41,282 nucleotides of DNA from Sphingopyxis terrae subsp. terrae NBRC 15098 (lineage in GTDB: Bacteria; Pseudomonadota; Alphaproteobacteria; Sphingomonadales; Sphingomonadaceae), in contig NZ_BCZQ01000037.1 of assembly GCF_001598815.1 (NCBI RefSeq), positions 1-41,282 on the forward strand, written 5' to 3'. A program made the position numbers and the translations under genes. The notes under the pieces were generated by a model, which saw only the letters and a program-made list of their open reading frames with translations, did no database searches and had not been told where the DNA came from. Of the stretch, positions 24,701 to 31,570 are shown one piece after another (the stretch's first letter is position 1; the number at the start of each line of letters is the position of its first letter).

Positions 24701-25459
24701 CTGGTATCGAGCAGCACGGGATTCTCGCGATCGGCGCGCAGCGACACCAGCACCAAATATGAGGCCGGCAAGCTGGCCGGACCCGACACGATCGAGAATA
24801 TGCTGAGCAGCGAACAGGGTCAGGCCATGATGGCGAACTGGCTCAAAGGCGGGTTCGAGATGGATCGCAATGGCGAGTGGCGGCTTAATCCGCAGGTGGC
24901 CGATACGCTGCAGCGCGATGTGTCGGCAATCATGGCGCAGACGGGATGGCAGCGTTCGATATCGCGACAGGCGGTGGATCAGATCACCATGGGGACGACG
25001 GTCGGCGGCGAGATCGGAGCCAGTTCGCAAAGCACGGATTATGCCTCTCGGAGTGCTCGAGCCAAAGGAGGTGTCAGCCGCGGGAAACAGACGTCAGGAA
25101 TCGTCAGTGGAAGGCTTGGGCTTTCGAGCAACGATGTGGGAATAAGCTCCGAGAACGCTCAGGCCGCTCTTGATATCGTGAACTATGATGTTCGCGGAGT
25201 CATCACGGCATCCGAACGCGCTGCGGCTCGTTCAGCGACTCCCGAAGCGACTTTCATCCAAGAGTTGAACCGCCAGTTGCTCGGGCCGGAGGGACTACGG
25301 AACCGCTATCTGGGGCAAGCCGATTCCGCGCGGGGAACGGCGGACGTCACGGCCCCGATGACTTCATATGAGCAGTCTTCAATCCTGAGCAAAGGCCGGT
25401 TCTCCACCGATCTCGCCAATGGCCCATTCGACGGCGATAACAACCATAAGAAACGCTAG
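21725..25459 (+). CDS. traG: Conjugal transfer mating-pair stabilization protein TraG
   Basis: 1244-residue inner-membrane protein, longer than F TraG (about 940). The N-terminal third has a signal-like start, early helices (about residues 55-120) and a block of helices around 350-460, as in TraG_N. The rest is a large hydrophilic, probably periplasmic and largely helical domain. The last ~150 codons (from about 25030) have visibly less GC-biased third positions than the rest. In F, the TraG N-terminus serves pilus assembly and mating stabilisation, and its C-terminal part is recognised by the exclusion protein TraS. A convergent membrane protein gene abuts the end, sharing the CTAG stop. Confidence 0.93.
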   Translation: MRAPFPSTLAAAFALVPAPALALETSFHTYDGFNETVDAFRLVSMIFADPRYETLVVIIAVAGIALGALLASVRGNGMGIVAFGFQTLVGIGLFVGLVATTGTVHVYDRVRNAYQPVGDVPNLIVLVAGVTNMMERAIAETIDDNTLDPNAKLEFGAGGHSFDLFLNAVSPRGPMTDSFLDATIKDYVRQCYPVARVSPAYGIDDDQLFRTTTDLPQAFAAMAGPATFSTVFTASDKGGTTVSCTEAWTHISDRLSDPALFEDYSRQVCERTGYDISNAAQLQRCRSNLGALGDKMLGTPLTLQQLMTNINLGNAVGDVLFEDSPATAARVMANRAVVSSGLATMSTANEWMPTIRATVFGIMLFMMPIALLFILTPINLRVASFALGLFVFVAMWGVIDAGIYQLTLGRAMDVLAEMRSNHVAANAWMLAPGSAMKALAIFGSFRTAAAGLAGAFVFTVFRFSGNVFTSFTSGALGAQGQGTAAATPIMTHEGRAQALEAQASASGTMARRGATSSFGDFGERSTLGSNRAFGAAGTYLADRTPGVGGTTGFALGATDAARDLGGLAPALVGRDLTHPATAAAVRANATTAAIHNFAEKDALRGLGTSYFGEGQAGERAFARFAQNMVQWKAFGDTRAYDMMFQGAQRHFERNGYAGKDAELKASTVIAQASADPTFAKLIANTFDQEQMLRNDLTGAEVNVGAMEGRRDYAGDNVAAVERRNVATEQAYRTGSNEGQRNAAAMLGLPVDETARRISFINTLSGEARSSAISSLSRATSRNEAQVMRALETYNASVQLGTADGATEQAGREGTSVYGRTREAAGYDFAERSGKLDAQREIGHSGVRGAARIGEQRRQSDNFGFAEGAATAGVSTREAAQLDAFIGALSRTAGNQVDMAEGGAAGIADRARNERLTRIVDNERLTRMQGLLRSEGINMTKRELAMAQNGDLNLNVSPDVARQLRAAGLINDSQYGAIAEGGRARFSFADNDLLVSSSTGFSRSARSDTSTKYEAGKLAGPDTIENMLSSEQGQAMMANWLKGGFEMDRNGEWRLNPQVADTLQRDVSAIMAQTGWQRSISRQAVDQITMGTTVGGEIGASSQSTDYASRSARAKGGVSRGKQTSGIVSGRLGLSSNDVGISSENAQAALDIVNYDVRGVITASERAAARSATPEATFIQELNRQLLGPEGLRNRYLGQADSARGTADVTAPMTSYEQSSILSKGRFSTDLANGPFDGDNNHKKR

Positions 25460-25467
25460 AAAGCGTT
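25452..25467. repeat. Convergent-gene hairpin at shared stop codons
   Basis: AACGCT (25452-25457) and AGCGTT (25462-25467) form a perfect 6-bp stem with a 4-base loop. The stop codons of traG (25457-25459) and the opposing gene (25458-25456) lie within it and share the palindrome CTAG. No T-tract is evident on either side, so terminator function is uncertain. Confidence 0.45.
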
Positions 25468-25911
25468 GCCGCTGTTGATACCATTCGGGTTGCCGACGTA
25501 CAGGATACCCGATCGCGGATCATAAATATCGAAAGCGGGGTCAGGTTGCCCCGGTCGCCGCACCGACCAGTCGTCGCGAAATATCTCCATTTCTTCGAGT
25601 TCCTCGATCTCCGCAGCGGTCAAAGGCTCCCACTCGTCGGTTGCCGACCTATTCAGCCATGCGCGAGCAAATCCGAACCCCAGTACGAGCAGCGTGGTGA
25701 ACGGAAAGAATAGGACGTAAAGATAGCCGGCGAAAGCGCTCTCGAAAAACGCCCGCAGCGCCGGGACCTTCAACGAAGCCGCCGCCACCGCCCAATAGAT
25801 TGGGATCGCTGCCCACCAGAGCTTGGCATACCACGGGCGCCACAGCCAATCGGCCGCAGCGGGCGGCGAAGCTTCCGGCTTCGGCAGTATTGACGAGGGC
25901 TTGTTCTGCAT
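25456..25911 (-). CDS. Two-helix inner-membrane protein, candidate entry-exclusion protein
   Basis: 151-residue protein of unrecognised family. A short Pro-rich cytoplasmic N-terminus (about 1-23) precedes two membrane stretches (about 28-46 and 60-82), then an acidic, hydrophilic C-terminus with EIEELEEMEIF and a DIYDPRSGILYVGNP ending. The ATG at 25911 follows AGGAAAG. It abuts the end of traG in convergent orientation. F TraS, the exclusion protein that recognises TraG, is an inner-membrane protein of about 150 residues encoded next to traG; size, location and context match, but no sequence similarity is claimed. Confidence 0.72.
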   Translation of the reverse strand: MQNKPSSILPKPEASPPAAADWLWRPWYAKLWWAAIPIYWAVAAASLKVPALRAFFESAFAGYLYVLFFPFTTLLVLGFGFARAWLNRSATDEWEPLTAAEIEELEEMEIFRDDWSVRRPGQPDPAFDIYDPRSGILYVGNPNGINSGNAF

Positions 25912-26086
25912 GGCTTTCCTCGCATTCGAATGTACCATGGACAGCGATCCATGGGAATTCGGAGTGCTGCTGAAATCGAACGAATTCCCTCGGGAGCAAG
26001 GCAACCTGTACCCCATTCACCGATTTCTTGTGCTTGGCTCGCCACGCCCCCTCTGCTCCCTCAGTCTACGATGAGTCGGGTTAAGG

Positions 26087-26494
26087 CTAATTTGTCAGGG
26101 CAGGCGCTGCGGCCCGGCTTGCCACGCAATCGTCAAAAATGCAGCGAAGAGTGGCCCGCCCACGGGCCGAAAGCGCCACGTTTGTTCGCCGCGCATCGTG
26201 CGGATCTCGTTGGCGTTCGACGATCGCGCGCACTTCTAGACTTTGGGTCAGCCGAACCGCCGTTGCGATCGAGACACCGCTCGCATAGCCGAGGCTGGAC
26301 ACGGACAGTCGTTTGCTAGCGGCATCGGCCGAATAAAGCTCGAGCAAGATGATCCAGCTTGCAGGGCTCAGACTGATTTCCCGGATATAGCGGTCCATTA
26401 TTCGCTGCTCTGTGAGCAACTCACGGCAGAAGCGCAGTCGGCGGGCTTCGACATCGAAAGTCGGATCATCTTGATGTGCCGCGACATCCGACAT
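26087..26494 (-). CDS. MarR-like winged-helix regulator
   Basis: 135-residue protein with a winged-helix DNA-binding domain. The SPASWIILLELYSAD helix, the VSSLGYASGVSIATAVRLTQSLE recognition region and the wing VERQRDPHDARRTNVALSARG fit the MarR pattern. The N-terminal part (FDVEARRLRFCRELLTEQRIMDRYI) would supply dimerisation. The ATG at 26494 is chosen; a TTG at 26506 with AGGGG upstream would add four residues. It lies between the traG end and the toxin-antitoxin genes, facing away from them. Target unknown. Confidence 0.82.
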   Translation of the reverse strand: MSDVAAHQDDPTFDVEARRLRFCRELLTEQRIMDRYIREISLSPASWIILLELYSADAASKRLSVSSLGYASGVSIATAVRLTQSLEVRAIVERQRDPHDARRTNVALSARGRATLRCIFDDCVASRAAAPALTN

Positions 26495-26547
26495 GCGCCC
26501 AGACAACGCCCCTGCGTTTGCGGGCGCGAGAAGCCAGATAGGCAGGC

Positions 26548-26568
26548 GCCGCAGACGAAAGCTGCGGC
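26548..26568. repeat. 7-bp perfect hairpin upstream of the MarR-like gene
   Basis: GCCGCAG (26548-26554) and CTGCGGC (26562-26568) flank a 7-base loop in the 260-base spacer between the MarR-like gene and the RHH antitoxin. It may be an operator or an RNA hairpin; no T-run follows. Confidence 0.35.
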
Positions 26569-26754
26569 CCGATGCGTGTCTTGCAGAGGCTCGAATATTG
26601 GCACCGCCAAAATCGAGCCTCCCATTTGCTTATGAGGAGGTTGCGAGACGTTCGATTGCGGTCGTTAAAGTGCCCGGCTGGCTGGCAGGTTGATGAACAG
26701 CACTAAAGCTGATAAGCGTATAACCACTTAAGCGACTATGAGGATCTATAGACG

Positions 26755-26994
26755 ATGGGCGAAGTGACCCGCTGGACGGTGAATGTCGCACCGGAAACTG
26801 ACATCGATGTCCGAACCTATCTAGCACAGCGCGGCATGAAGAAGGGCGACCTGTCGCGTTTTATCGAAGAATCGGTGAAATGGCGCCTGCTCGACCTGAC
26901 GTTGGCGGAGGCCCGTGCCGGTTTCGATGACCTGTCATCGGACGAGATGGATAATCTGATCGACGAAGCGGTTGCCGACGCGCGTCGGAACTGA
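26755..26994 (+). CDS. RHH-type antitoxin of a PIN-domain toxin
   Basis: 79-residue antitoxin-like protein. The N-terminal WTVNVAPETDIDVRTYLAQRG with the following DLSRFIEESVKWRL is a ribbon-helix-helix DNA-binding fold. The acidic C-terminus (EARAGFDDLSSDEMDNLIDEA) would wrap the toxin. The stop is 3 bases before the PIN toxin start, the standard antitoxin-toxin order, and such antitoxins repress their own operon. The 5' region (26690-26750) is AT-rich. Confidence 0.85.
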   Translation: MGEVTRWTVNVAPETDIDVRTYLAQRGMKKGDLSRFIEESVKWRLLDLTLAEARAGFDDLSSDEMDNLIDEAVADARRN

Positions 26995-26997
26995 TGC

Positions 26998-27426
26998 ATG
27001 CGCGTCATTATCGATACCAATGTGCTTGTCAGCGCCCTGCTGCATGAACGGTCGCTGCCCTACCAACTGATTGCCCTTTGGCGCCAGGGCAGGGTCGCGC
27101 TGGTCACATCCGCCGAACAACTGGACGAACTTCGGCGCGTCACGCGCTATCCTAAAATTCGCGCTCGACTGAATCCTGCAGTCGCCGGACGCCTGGTCAA
27201 CGAATTGAAAGGCGCCGCCATAGTGGCACAGGACCTGCCCGATGTTTCTGTGAGCCGCGATCCATGGGACAATTATCTGCTGGCAATGATCGAAGTGGCG
27301 AAAGCCGGATATCTGATCACGGGCGACAAAGCCGACTTGCTGAGCTTGGAGCGCCATGCCGGGGCACAGATCGTCACAGTTCGAGAATTCCTGAAACTGA
27401 TCACGGGCAACGAACCAGGAATTTAG
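26998..27426 (+). CDS. PIN-domain toxin (putative ribonuclease)
   Basis: 142-residue PIN-domain protein of the 'putative toxin-antitoxin toxin component, PIN family' type. Acidic active-site residues are D6 (IIDTNVLVSAL), E44 (QLDEL), D88 or D91 (SRDPWDN), and D110 or D113 (YLITGDKAD). PIN toxins cleave RNA with bound metal. Paired with the RHH antitoxin 3 bases upstream. It overlaps the convergent NT-HEPN gene by 4 bases at its end. Confidence 0.88.
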   Translation: MRVIIDTNVLVSALLHERSLPYQLIALWRQGRVALVTSAEQLDELRRVTRYPKIRARLNPAVAGRLVNELKGAAIVAQDLPDVSVSRDPWDNYLLAMIEVAKAGYLITGDKADLLSLERHAGAQIVTVREFLKLITGNEPGI

Positions 27427-28343
27427 CTGCCGGCGGCAGCCTTCTTCAGGTCGGCGATATGTGAACCGCAGATCGCCTCGACGATCGCGCGCAATTTCTC
27501 GGCCGACGCTGCGAGCGCTTCGAGGTCGGCAGCGCTGATTTCGTAGCTGGCCGAGTATCGGGCCTCAACGTAAGCGCGTTTCAGCAATTCAAAGCGGCGG
27601 CGGTCGATCTTGCTGTCCCGCGGCCAAGCTTCAACCAATCTTGGTTCCCGGTCCTCTGCCAGCGAGCGCAGGAATTTGATGTTGTGGGAGCGCGGAAAAT
27701 AAAGCGTCGTCGTCAGCAGGAAACATGCGTAAATGGTCTCGACAGCTTGGTGTAGATTGAACGCGATCTTGTTGCGCCAATCCTGATCCATCTCTTGCTC
27801 GCCTGCAAGTTGAGCCAATTTCATCCAGTTCTGAGCTGATTTGACCTGCTTATCGAAGTACCCCACGGCCATTTCATAGGCATCGACCGGTGTCAGCGGC
27901 TTCGGCGTCGCCAAGGGATGATTGGGTAGCTCGTAGAGCATCACGCCGTCGCGGATGATATCAACCCAGAAATATTCGCCGCGGCTGAGCGCGCGGTTCA
28001 CGTCGGCGAGCGTATGGACGATGATGTTCAGCGTCCGTCCGACATCGGGGTCGCGGAGGATCTTGTCCTCGGCGAGATACCAATGGTCGGAGATGTCGGT
28101 GAGATCCTCATGGCTCACGACGATCAGCAGGTCGAAATCGGACTGATAGCCATTCTCCGGCTCATCGACCCAGTCGTCGCGGGCATAGCTGCCAAATAGA
28201 ATGATCTTCAGTATCTTGCCGTTGCGCTTGCCCGGCTGCGTCGCGCGCTCGATCGACCGCGCGAACTCCTCCATAAGCACCGCCTTGATGCGTTCGAGTT
28301 CGCCCTGCTGTTTTGCTGGAAGGTGGCAGATTTCTGTTTTCAT
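27423..28343 (-). CDS. Nucleotidyltransferase-HEPN fusion protein
   Basis: 306-residue protein with an N-terminal nucleotidyltransferase domain: GSYARDDW at 51-58 and SDFDLL with D69 and D71 as the metal-binding pair. A C-terminal HEPN domain follows (about 160-306; KIAFNLHQAVETIYACFLL, then RYSASYEIS). The canonical HEPN R-x4-6-H motif is not clear; the ARYSASYE segment has Tyr where His is expected. NT and HEPN are often separate antitoxin and toxin genes; here they are one chain. The ATG at 28343 is preferred over an upstream in-frame start. Convergent with the PIN toxin. Confidence 0.87.
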   Translation of the reverse strand: MKTEICHLPAKQQGELERIKAVLMEEFARSIERATQPGKRNGKILKIILFGSYARDDWVDEPENGYQSDFDLLIVVSHEDLTDISDHWYLAEDKILRDPDVGRTLNIIVHTLADVNRALSRGEYFWVDIIRDGVMLYELPNHPLATPKPLTPVDAYEMAVGYFDKQVKSAQNWMKLAQLAGEQEMDQDWRNKIAFNLHQAVETIYACFLLTTTLYFPRSHNIKFLRSLAEDREPRLVEAWPRDSKIDRRRFELLKRAYVEARYSASYEISAADLEALAASAEKLRAIVEAICGSHIADLKKAAAGS

Positions 28344-28376
28344 CTTCGCCCTACGCCTTGGAACTGCCACATCCCC

Positions 28377-28691
28377 TTATGCCGCGGAGTCGTCGCGGAA
28401 ACGATCCATCTGATGCATGCGTTCGTGAAGGATCGTAACGATGCCCGCAGTTCCGTCGCCGAGCAAACGCCAATAGACATAATGGTGTTCGCACTTGCCG
28501 TAATAGCCATCAACACCGAATTCTGCCGGAATAGCCCGCCAAAGAACTTCCCGCCTGGCGATCCGACCAAAGCAGTCGAAGAGACCCCGCACATAGGCTT
28601 CTGCCTGCGCATCTCCCCACTTCTCTCGCGTATAAGCATAGATTTCGTCGAGCCGCTGCCCGGCGATCGCGGAAGCCCGGAAATTAGCCAT
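28377..28691 (-). CDS. parE: ParE/RelE-family toxin
   Basis: 104-residue toxin of the ParE/RelE superfamily. AIAGQRLDEIYAYTREKWGD at the start, the middle CEHHYVYWRLLGDG strand region, and IVTILHERMHQMDRF at the end follow the family pattern. ParE members inhibit gyrase, while RelE members cut mRNA; ParE is favoured by the partner type. It starts 2 bases after the antitoxin stop. Confidence 0.9.
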   Translation of the reverse strand: MANFRASAIAGQRLDEIYAYTREKWGDAQAEAYVRGLFDCFGRIARREVLWRAIPAEFGVDGYYGKCEHHYVYWRLLGDGTAGIVTILHERMHQMDRFRDDSAA

Positions 28692-28693
28692 CG

Positions 28694-28951
28694 TCAGTTC
28701 CGGCGCGCCCGACCGATCACCGCATCGGCATCGAGAGGCACGAAGTCAGAGTCCGGCGCTGCGAAAGCCCGATGCAACTCCGCCTTCAACCGGGCGAACT
28801 GCTCCGCTTCCGCGCGCTCCTTGTCGCGCCGAATGAGATCACGGACATATTCGCTGACATTCTCATAGGAGCCGTCGTCGCCAACATTGGTCGCGACGAA
28901 ATCGCTCAGCGCGCCGCCAATACGGACATTCAGGGTTGTTTGTTTGTTCAT
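28694..28951 (-). CDS. parD: ParD-family antitoxin
   Basis: 85-residue antitoxin. The ribbon-helix-helix start (QTTLNVRIGGALSDFV) and the YENVSEYVRDLIRRDKER stretch are ParD hallmarks. The C-terminus contacts the toxin. The ATG at 28951 is chosen since the remaining upstream 16 residues are not family-like. It precedes and presumably represses parE. Confidence 0.9.
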   Translation of the reverse strand: MNKQTTLNVRIGGALSDFVATNVGDDGSYENVSEYVRDLIRRDKERAEAEQFARLKAELHRAFAAPDSDFVPLDADAVIGRARRN

Positions 28952-29040
28952 AAAAACCTCGAGTCCGTCACAATATAGAGGAATATTATGGACATTCAAT
29001 CATGATTACGTGATCGGCGCTTGGGCAGCCATCTTCCTAT

Positions 29041-29310
29041 CTATTGGCCGCAGCTTCGTCTGCGGAAATAGACGCATTCGTGAGCAGGTTTGGCGACCGC
29101 CTCGAAGCCGGCATCGAGCCAGGCACGTCGATGGGGCGGCTCTGATTCCGAAAATGCAACCGCTGACCACCAATCGTCACCGAACGCCGCGCGCGGAAGA
29201 ACCGCGCCAATGATGCTCTCGATGTGCGAAAAGCTGAGTTCGACGCCATCGGCATCGTGGCAAACCCTCCACCGCCTGAGGAAGGCGCCAAGCGCATCAT
29301 ATTTTCCCAT
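29041..29310 (-). CDS. DUF7662-type hypothetical protein
   Basis: 89-residue protein. MGKYDALGAFLRRWR, LSFSHIESIIGAVLPRAA, DDWWSAVAF and AWLDAGFEAVA are recognisable family signatures of short proteins that are widespread in bacteria and often near mobile DNA; the function is not known. The ribosome site is weak. It lies between the ParDE module and the sigma-like mini protein on the same strand. Confidence 0.7.
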   Translation of the reverse strand: MGKYDALGAFLRRWRVCHDADGVELSFSHIESIIGAVLPRAAFGDDWWSAVAFSESEPPHRRAWLDAGFEAVAKPAHECVYFRRRSCGQ

Positions 29311-29356
29311 GACGCCGTTTCAGGGCGGTGGCGTCTCGAAGTCAAGGGCGCGGCCT

Positions 29357-29593
29357 TCAATAGCGCCAGATCTGCCACCACGGCGAGGGCGGTGTGGTGA
29401 TCAGGATATGGACGGCGCGCGCAAACGCCTTCTCGATCTCTTCAATGCCCATGTCGTGTCTTTCGGCCAAATCCTCATAGCCCGCGTTCTTGAACCGGAT
29501 CGCAAGAAAGATGGCGCGATCGAACGGCTCCATTCGGCGGATCGCCCGCCGCGCGATCCGCAACCGCTTACTCCCGCTCCCGTTGCTGGACAT
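29357..29593 (-). CDS. Sigma region-4-like helix-turn-helix mini protein
   Basis: 78-residue protein with a sigma-70 region 4-like helix-turn-helix: RRMEPFDRAIFLAIRFKNAG, YEDLAERHDMGIEEIEKAFARA. It lacks region 2, so it cannot be a complete sigma factor. A perfect AGGAGG stands 6 bases before the ATG at 29593. It diverges from fecI with a shared 375-base spacer and matching TTGAGAAC sites. It may bind -35-like sequences as a regulator, or work with a partner; this is inference. Confidence 0.72.
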   Translation of the reverse strand: MSSNGSGSKRLRIARRAIRRMEPFDRAIFLAIRFKNAGYEDLAERHDMGIEEIEKAFARAVHILITTPPSPWWQIWRY

Positions 29594-29968
29594 GATGATC
29601 CTCCTGCCAGACCGGCAGCCTGAGCGACCGCCACCGCCTTTCTGACTCCCCCTTCCCTCCCTGCATTCCGGACAAGAAGCGCGCGCATCCCCTTGCTTTT
29701 CCGAGTGTCCGGGCACGATGAGGCATGGTCCGGCGGAAGTCTTGCTCTTGGAAAGCAATCGATTATGCTGAACGGGCATCGGGCTGGCAGGCGGCGCGAT
29801 GCCGGGGCTTGAGAACCCTTTGAGCAAAAACACCTGTTCGCCATCCTGTCCGGGTGGCCGTCGCGCATGTACAAGCCTTCGGGCTAAAGGCGACGGCGCA
29901 CGCGCCTCAAGTGTGTTCTCAACACCCGGCTTTGGGCCGCCTTTCCTCCCGTCCGGGAAGGCGAGACA
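29594..29968. promoter_or_regulatory. Divergent control region between the mini protein and fecI
   Basis: No gene is seen in 375 bases. Two copies of a bipartite motif lie in opposite orientation: TTGAGAAC-N3-TTGAG on plus (29809-29824) and TTGAGAAC-N4-TTGAG on minus (29906-29922, read in reverse). They face outward, one toward each gene. The heptamer GTCCGGG occurs three times (29707, 29848, 29951), which may be chance at this GC content. Promoter positions are not assigned. Confidence 0.5.
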
Positions 29969-30553
29969 ATGGATTATGACGAAGAGGCTGCCGAGGCGCG
30001 CCGGCGAGCGGAGCCCGCATTGCAGTTCGAAAGCGACGACTGGGGCAGCCAGAATAAGACCGCAGCTATCGAGGCCATGTATCAAGAGCACCAGCCGCAA
30101 CTTTCCCGTTTCCTGCGCCGACGGACGAATTCGCAGGATGTCGGGGATCTGGTCCAGGAGTGCTTCCAACGCCTTGCCGCAAGCGGCGCGGATATTGTGT
30201 CGCGGATCGAAAAGCCCGGAGCCTATTTGGCACGAGCGGCACGCAACCTGCTCATCGAACGTGCCCATGTCGACCGGCGTCGCTTCGCCTCGGCACATCA
30301 TGAATATGACGATAGCGAGCATCCAGGGTCCGACCCCCACGCCGCGCTCGAAGCAAGGGACATGATGCGCCGTGTCGAGGACCGTCTCGAACGCCTGAAA
30401 CCGAAAACGCGCGACATCTTCCTGATGCACCGGTTCGACGGTATGACCTATGCCGAAATCGCGGCGGCAACAGGAATGAGCGAGAAGGGCGTGGAAAAGC
30501 AAATCGCCAAGGCCATGACGGCAATCCTTCGCGTAAAAGGTCCGCGGTCATGA
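29969..30553 (+). CDS. fecI: ECF sigma factor, FecI type
   Basis: 194-residue ECF sigma factor. Region 2 is at about residues 35-100 (LSRFLRRRTNSQDVGDLVQECFQRL) and region 4 at about 135-190 (LKPKTRDIFLMHRFDGMTYAEIAAATGMSEKGVEKQIAKA). FecI members are released from inner-membrane FecR by a signal from a TonB receptor. The stop overlaps the fecR start (ATGA). Its likely regulon is the receptor and isopeptidase genes downstream. The symbol is by family, not orthology to E. coli iron-citrate transport. Confidence 0.93.
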   Translation: MDYDEEAAEARRRAEPALQFESDDWGSQNKTAAIEAMYQEHQPQLSRFLRRRTNSQDVGDLVQECFQRLAASGADIVSRIEKPGAYLARAARNLLIERAHVDRRRFASAHHEYDDSEHPGSDPHAALEARDMMRRVEDRLERLKPKTRDIFLMHRFDGMTYAEIAAATGMSEKGVEKQIAKAMTAILRVKGPRS

Positions 30554-31512
30554 GCCGCGAGGTACAAGCGGGAAAATGGTTCGCGCGCATGCGCGCGAGC
30601 GATGCGGCGGCTGATCGCGCCAGGTTCGATGCCTGGATGGCCGATCCCGAAAATGCCGCGGCCTATGCCGAGGCGGAAAGGCGCTGGGCGGCTCTCGATG
30701 TCAATGTCGCGGGTCGGATCAGGGCGCGTGCGCCGCGCCCTTCCGGATCACACCGGTGGCGCTGGGCGACGGCTTTCCTTCTCGCCGTCATGCTTGCCGT
30801 CGGAGGCGCCTGGTATGCAGGCCGCGCAGGGACCGGTTCGCAATTGGCGACCCGGTCCGTCGAGGGCGAAACCGTTCGGCTGGCCGACGGCACATTGGTT
30901 GAACTTCTCGACGGCGCGAAGATCGAGACCAGATTTTCAGAAGGTGGCAGAGAGGTCGTCATGACCGGCGGCCGTGCCCGTTTCACCGTTGCGCACGATG
31001 CCTCACGGCCCTTTCGCGTCGTCGCGGGCGGATCCGAAATTGTCGCACTCGGCACCGTCTTCGAAGTCGATCTGACACGACCCAATCCGAGTATCCGGCT
31101 GGTCAGCGGCTCGGTCGATGTGCGGGCGACAGCGCCCGGCGGACGCACGGTCAGACTGAAACCCGGCGACACGGTCGAGGTGCGAGGCAGCGAACCGCTT
31201 CATCTGCCGCGCGGCGCCGCCGCTGTCTCGACGCCCGACACGGCGATGACGATGCCCGTGGCGAACATTCCAACAACGCCGCGGGTCGTCGCGGACAAAT
31301 TGCCGCTCAGCGACGTCATCGATCAAGCAAACCGGGTGAACAGCAAATCAATCCGGTTGGCTGACCCCGGGCTCGGATCGCTTGAGGTCACGGGCCGGTT
31401 CGATCTCACCGACAGCGCGTCGCTCGCGCGGAAACTCAGCGCGGTTTTTGGACTTTCGGCCCAAGAGAGTGACGGCGCCATCATCCTGTCCAGGAAAAAA
31501 ACGGGGGGATAA
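30550..31512 (+). CDS. fecR: FecR-family anti-sigma factor/sensor
   Basis: 320-residue inner-membrane protein. A cytoplasmic N-terminal DUF4880-like domain (about 5-50; RFDAWMADPENAAAYAEAERRW) binds the sigma factor, a membrane helix lies at about 71-91, and the FecR periplasmic domain follows (about 110-205; VRLADGTLVELLDGAKIETRF). The C-terminal DUF4974-like part (about 240-320, PLSDVIDQANRVN) would contact the receptor STN domain. It overlaps fecI at its start. Receptor signal to FecR to FecI is the expected relay. Confidence 0.93.
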   Translation: MSREVQAGKWFARMRASDAAADRARFDAWMADPENAAAYAEAERRWAALDVNVAGRIRARAPRPSGSHRWRWATAFLLAVMLAVGGAWYAGRAGTGSQLATRSVEGETVRLADGTLVELLDGAKIETRFSEGGREVVMTGGRARFTVAHDASRPFRVVAGGSEIVALGTVFEVDLTRPNPSIRLVSGSVDVRATAPGGRTVRLKPGDTVEVRGSEPLHLPRGAAAVSTPDTAMTMPVANIPTTPRVVADKLPLSDVIDQANRVNSKSIRLADPGLGSLEVTGRFDLTDSASLARKLSAVFGLSAQESDGAIILSRKKTGG

Positions 31513-31570
31513 TTCAGCCGGCCTCGTCTCGCCCTTCCAGACGGCCATCACGGCCGCGCGGGAGGGAAAG

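Noticed and set aside
26690..26754. Promoter of the RHH antitoxin operon
   Set aside because: AT-rich, but no -35/-10 pair with acceptable spacing could be chosen by eye.
29707..29957. Three GTCCGGG heptamers upstream of fecI
   Set aside because: Irregular spacing and expected by chance at this GC content.
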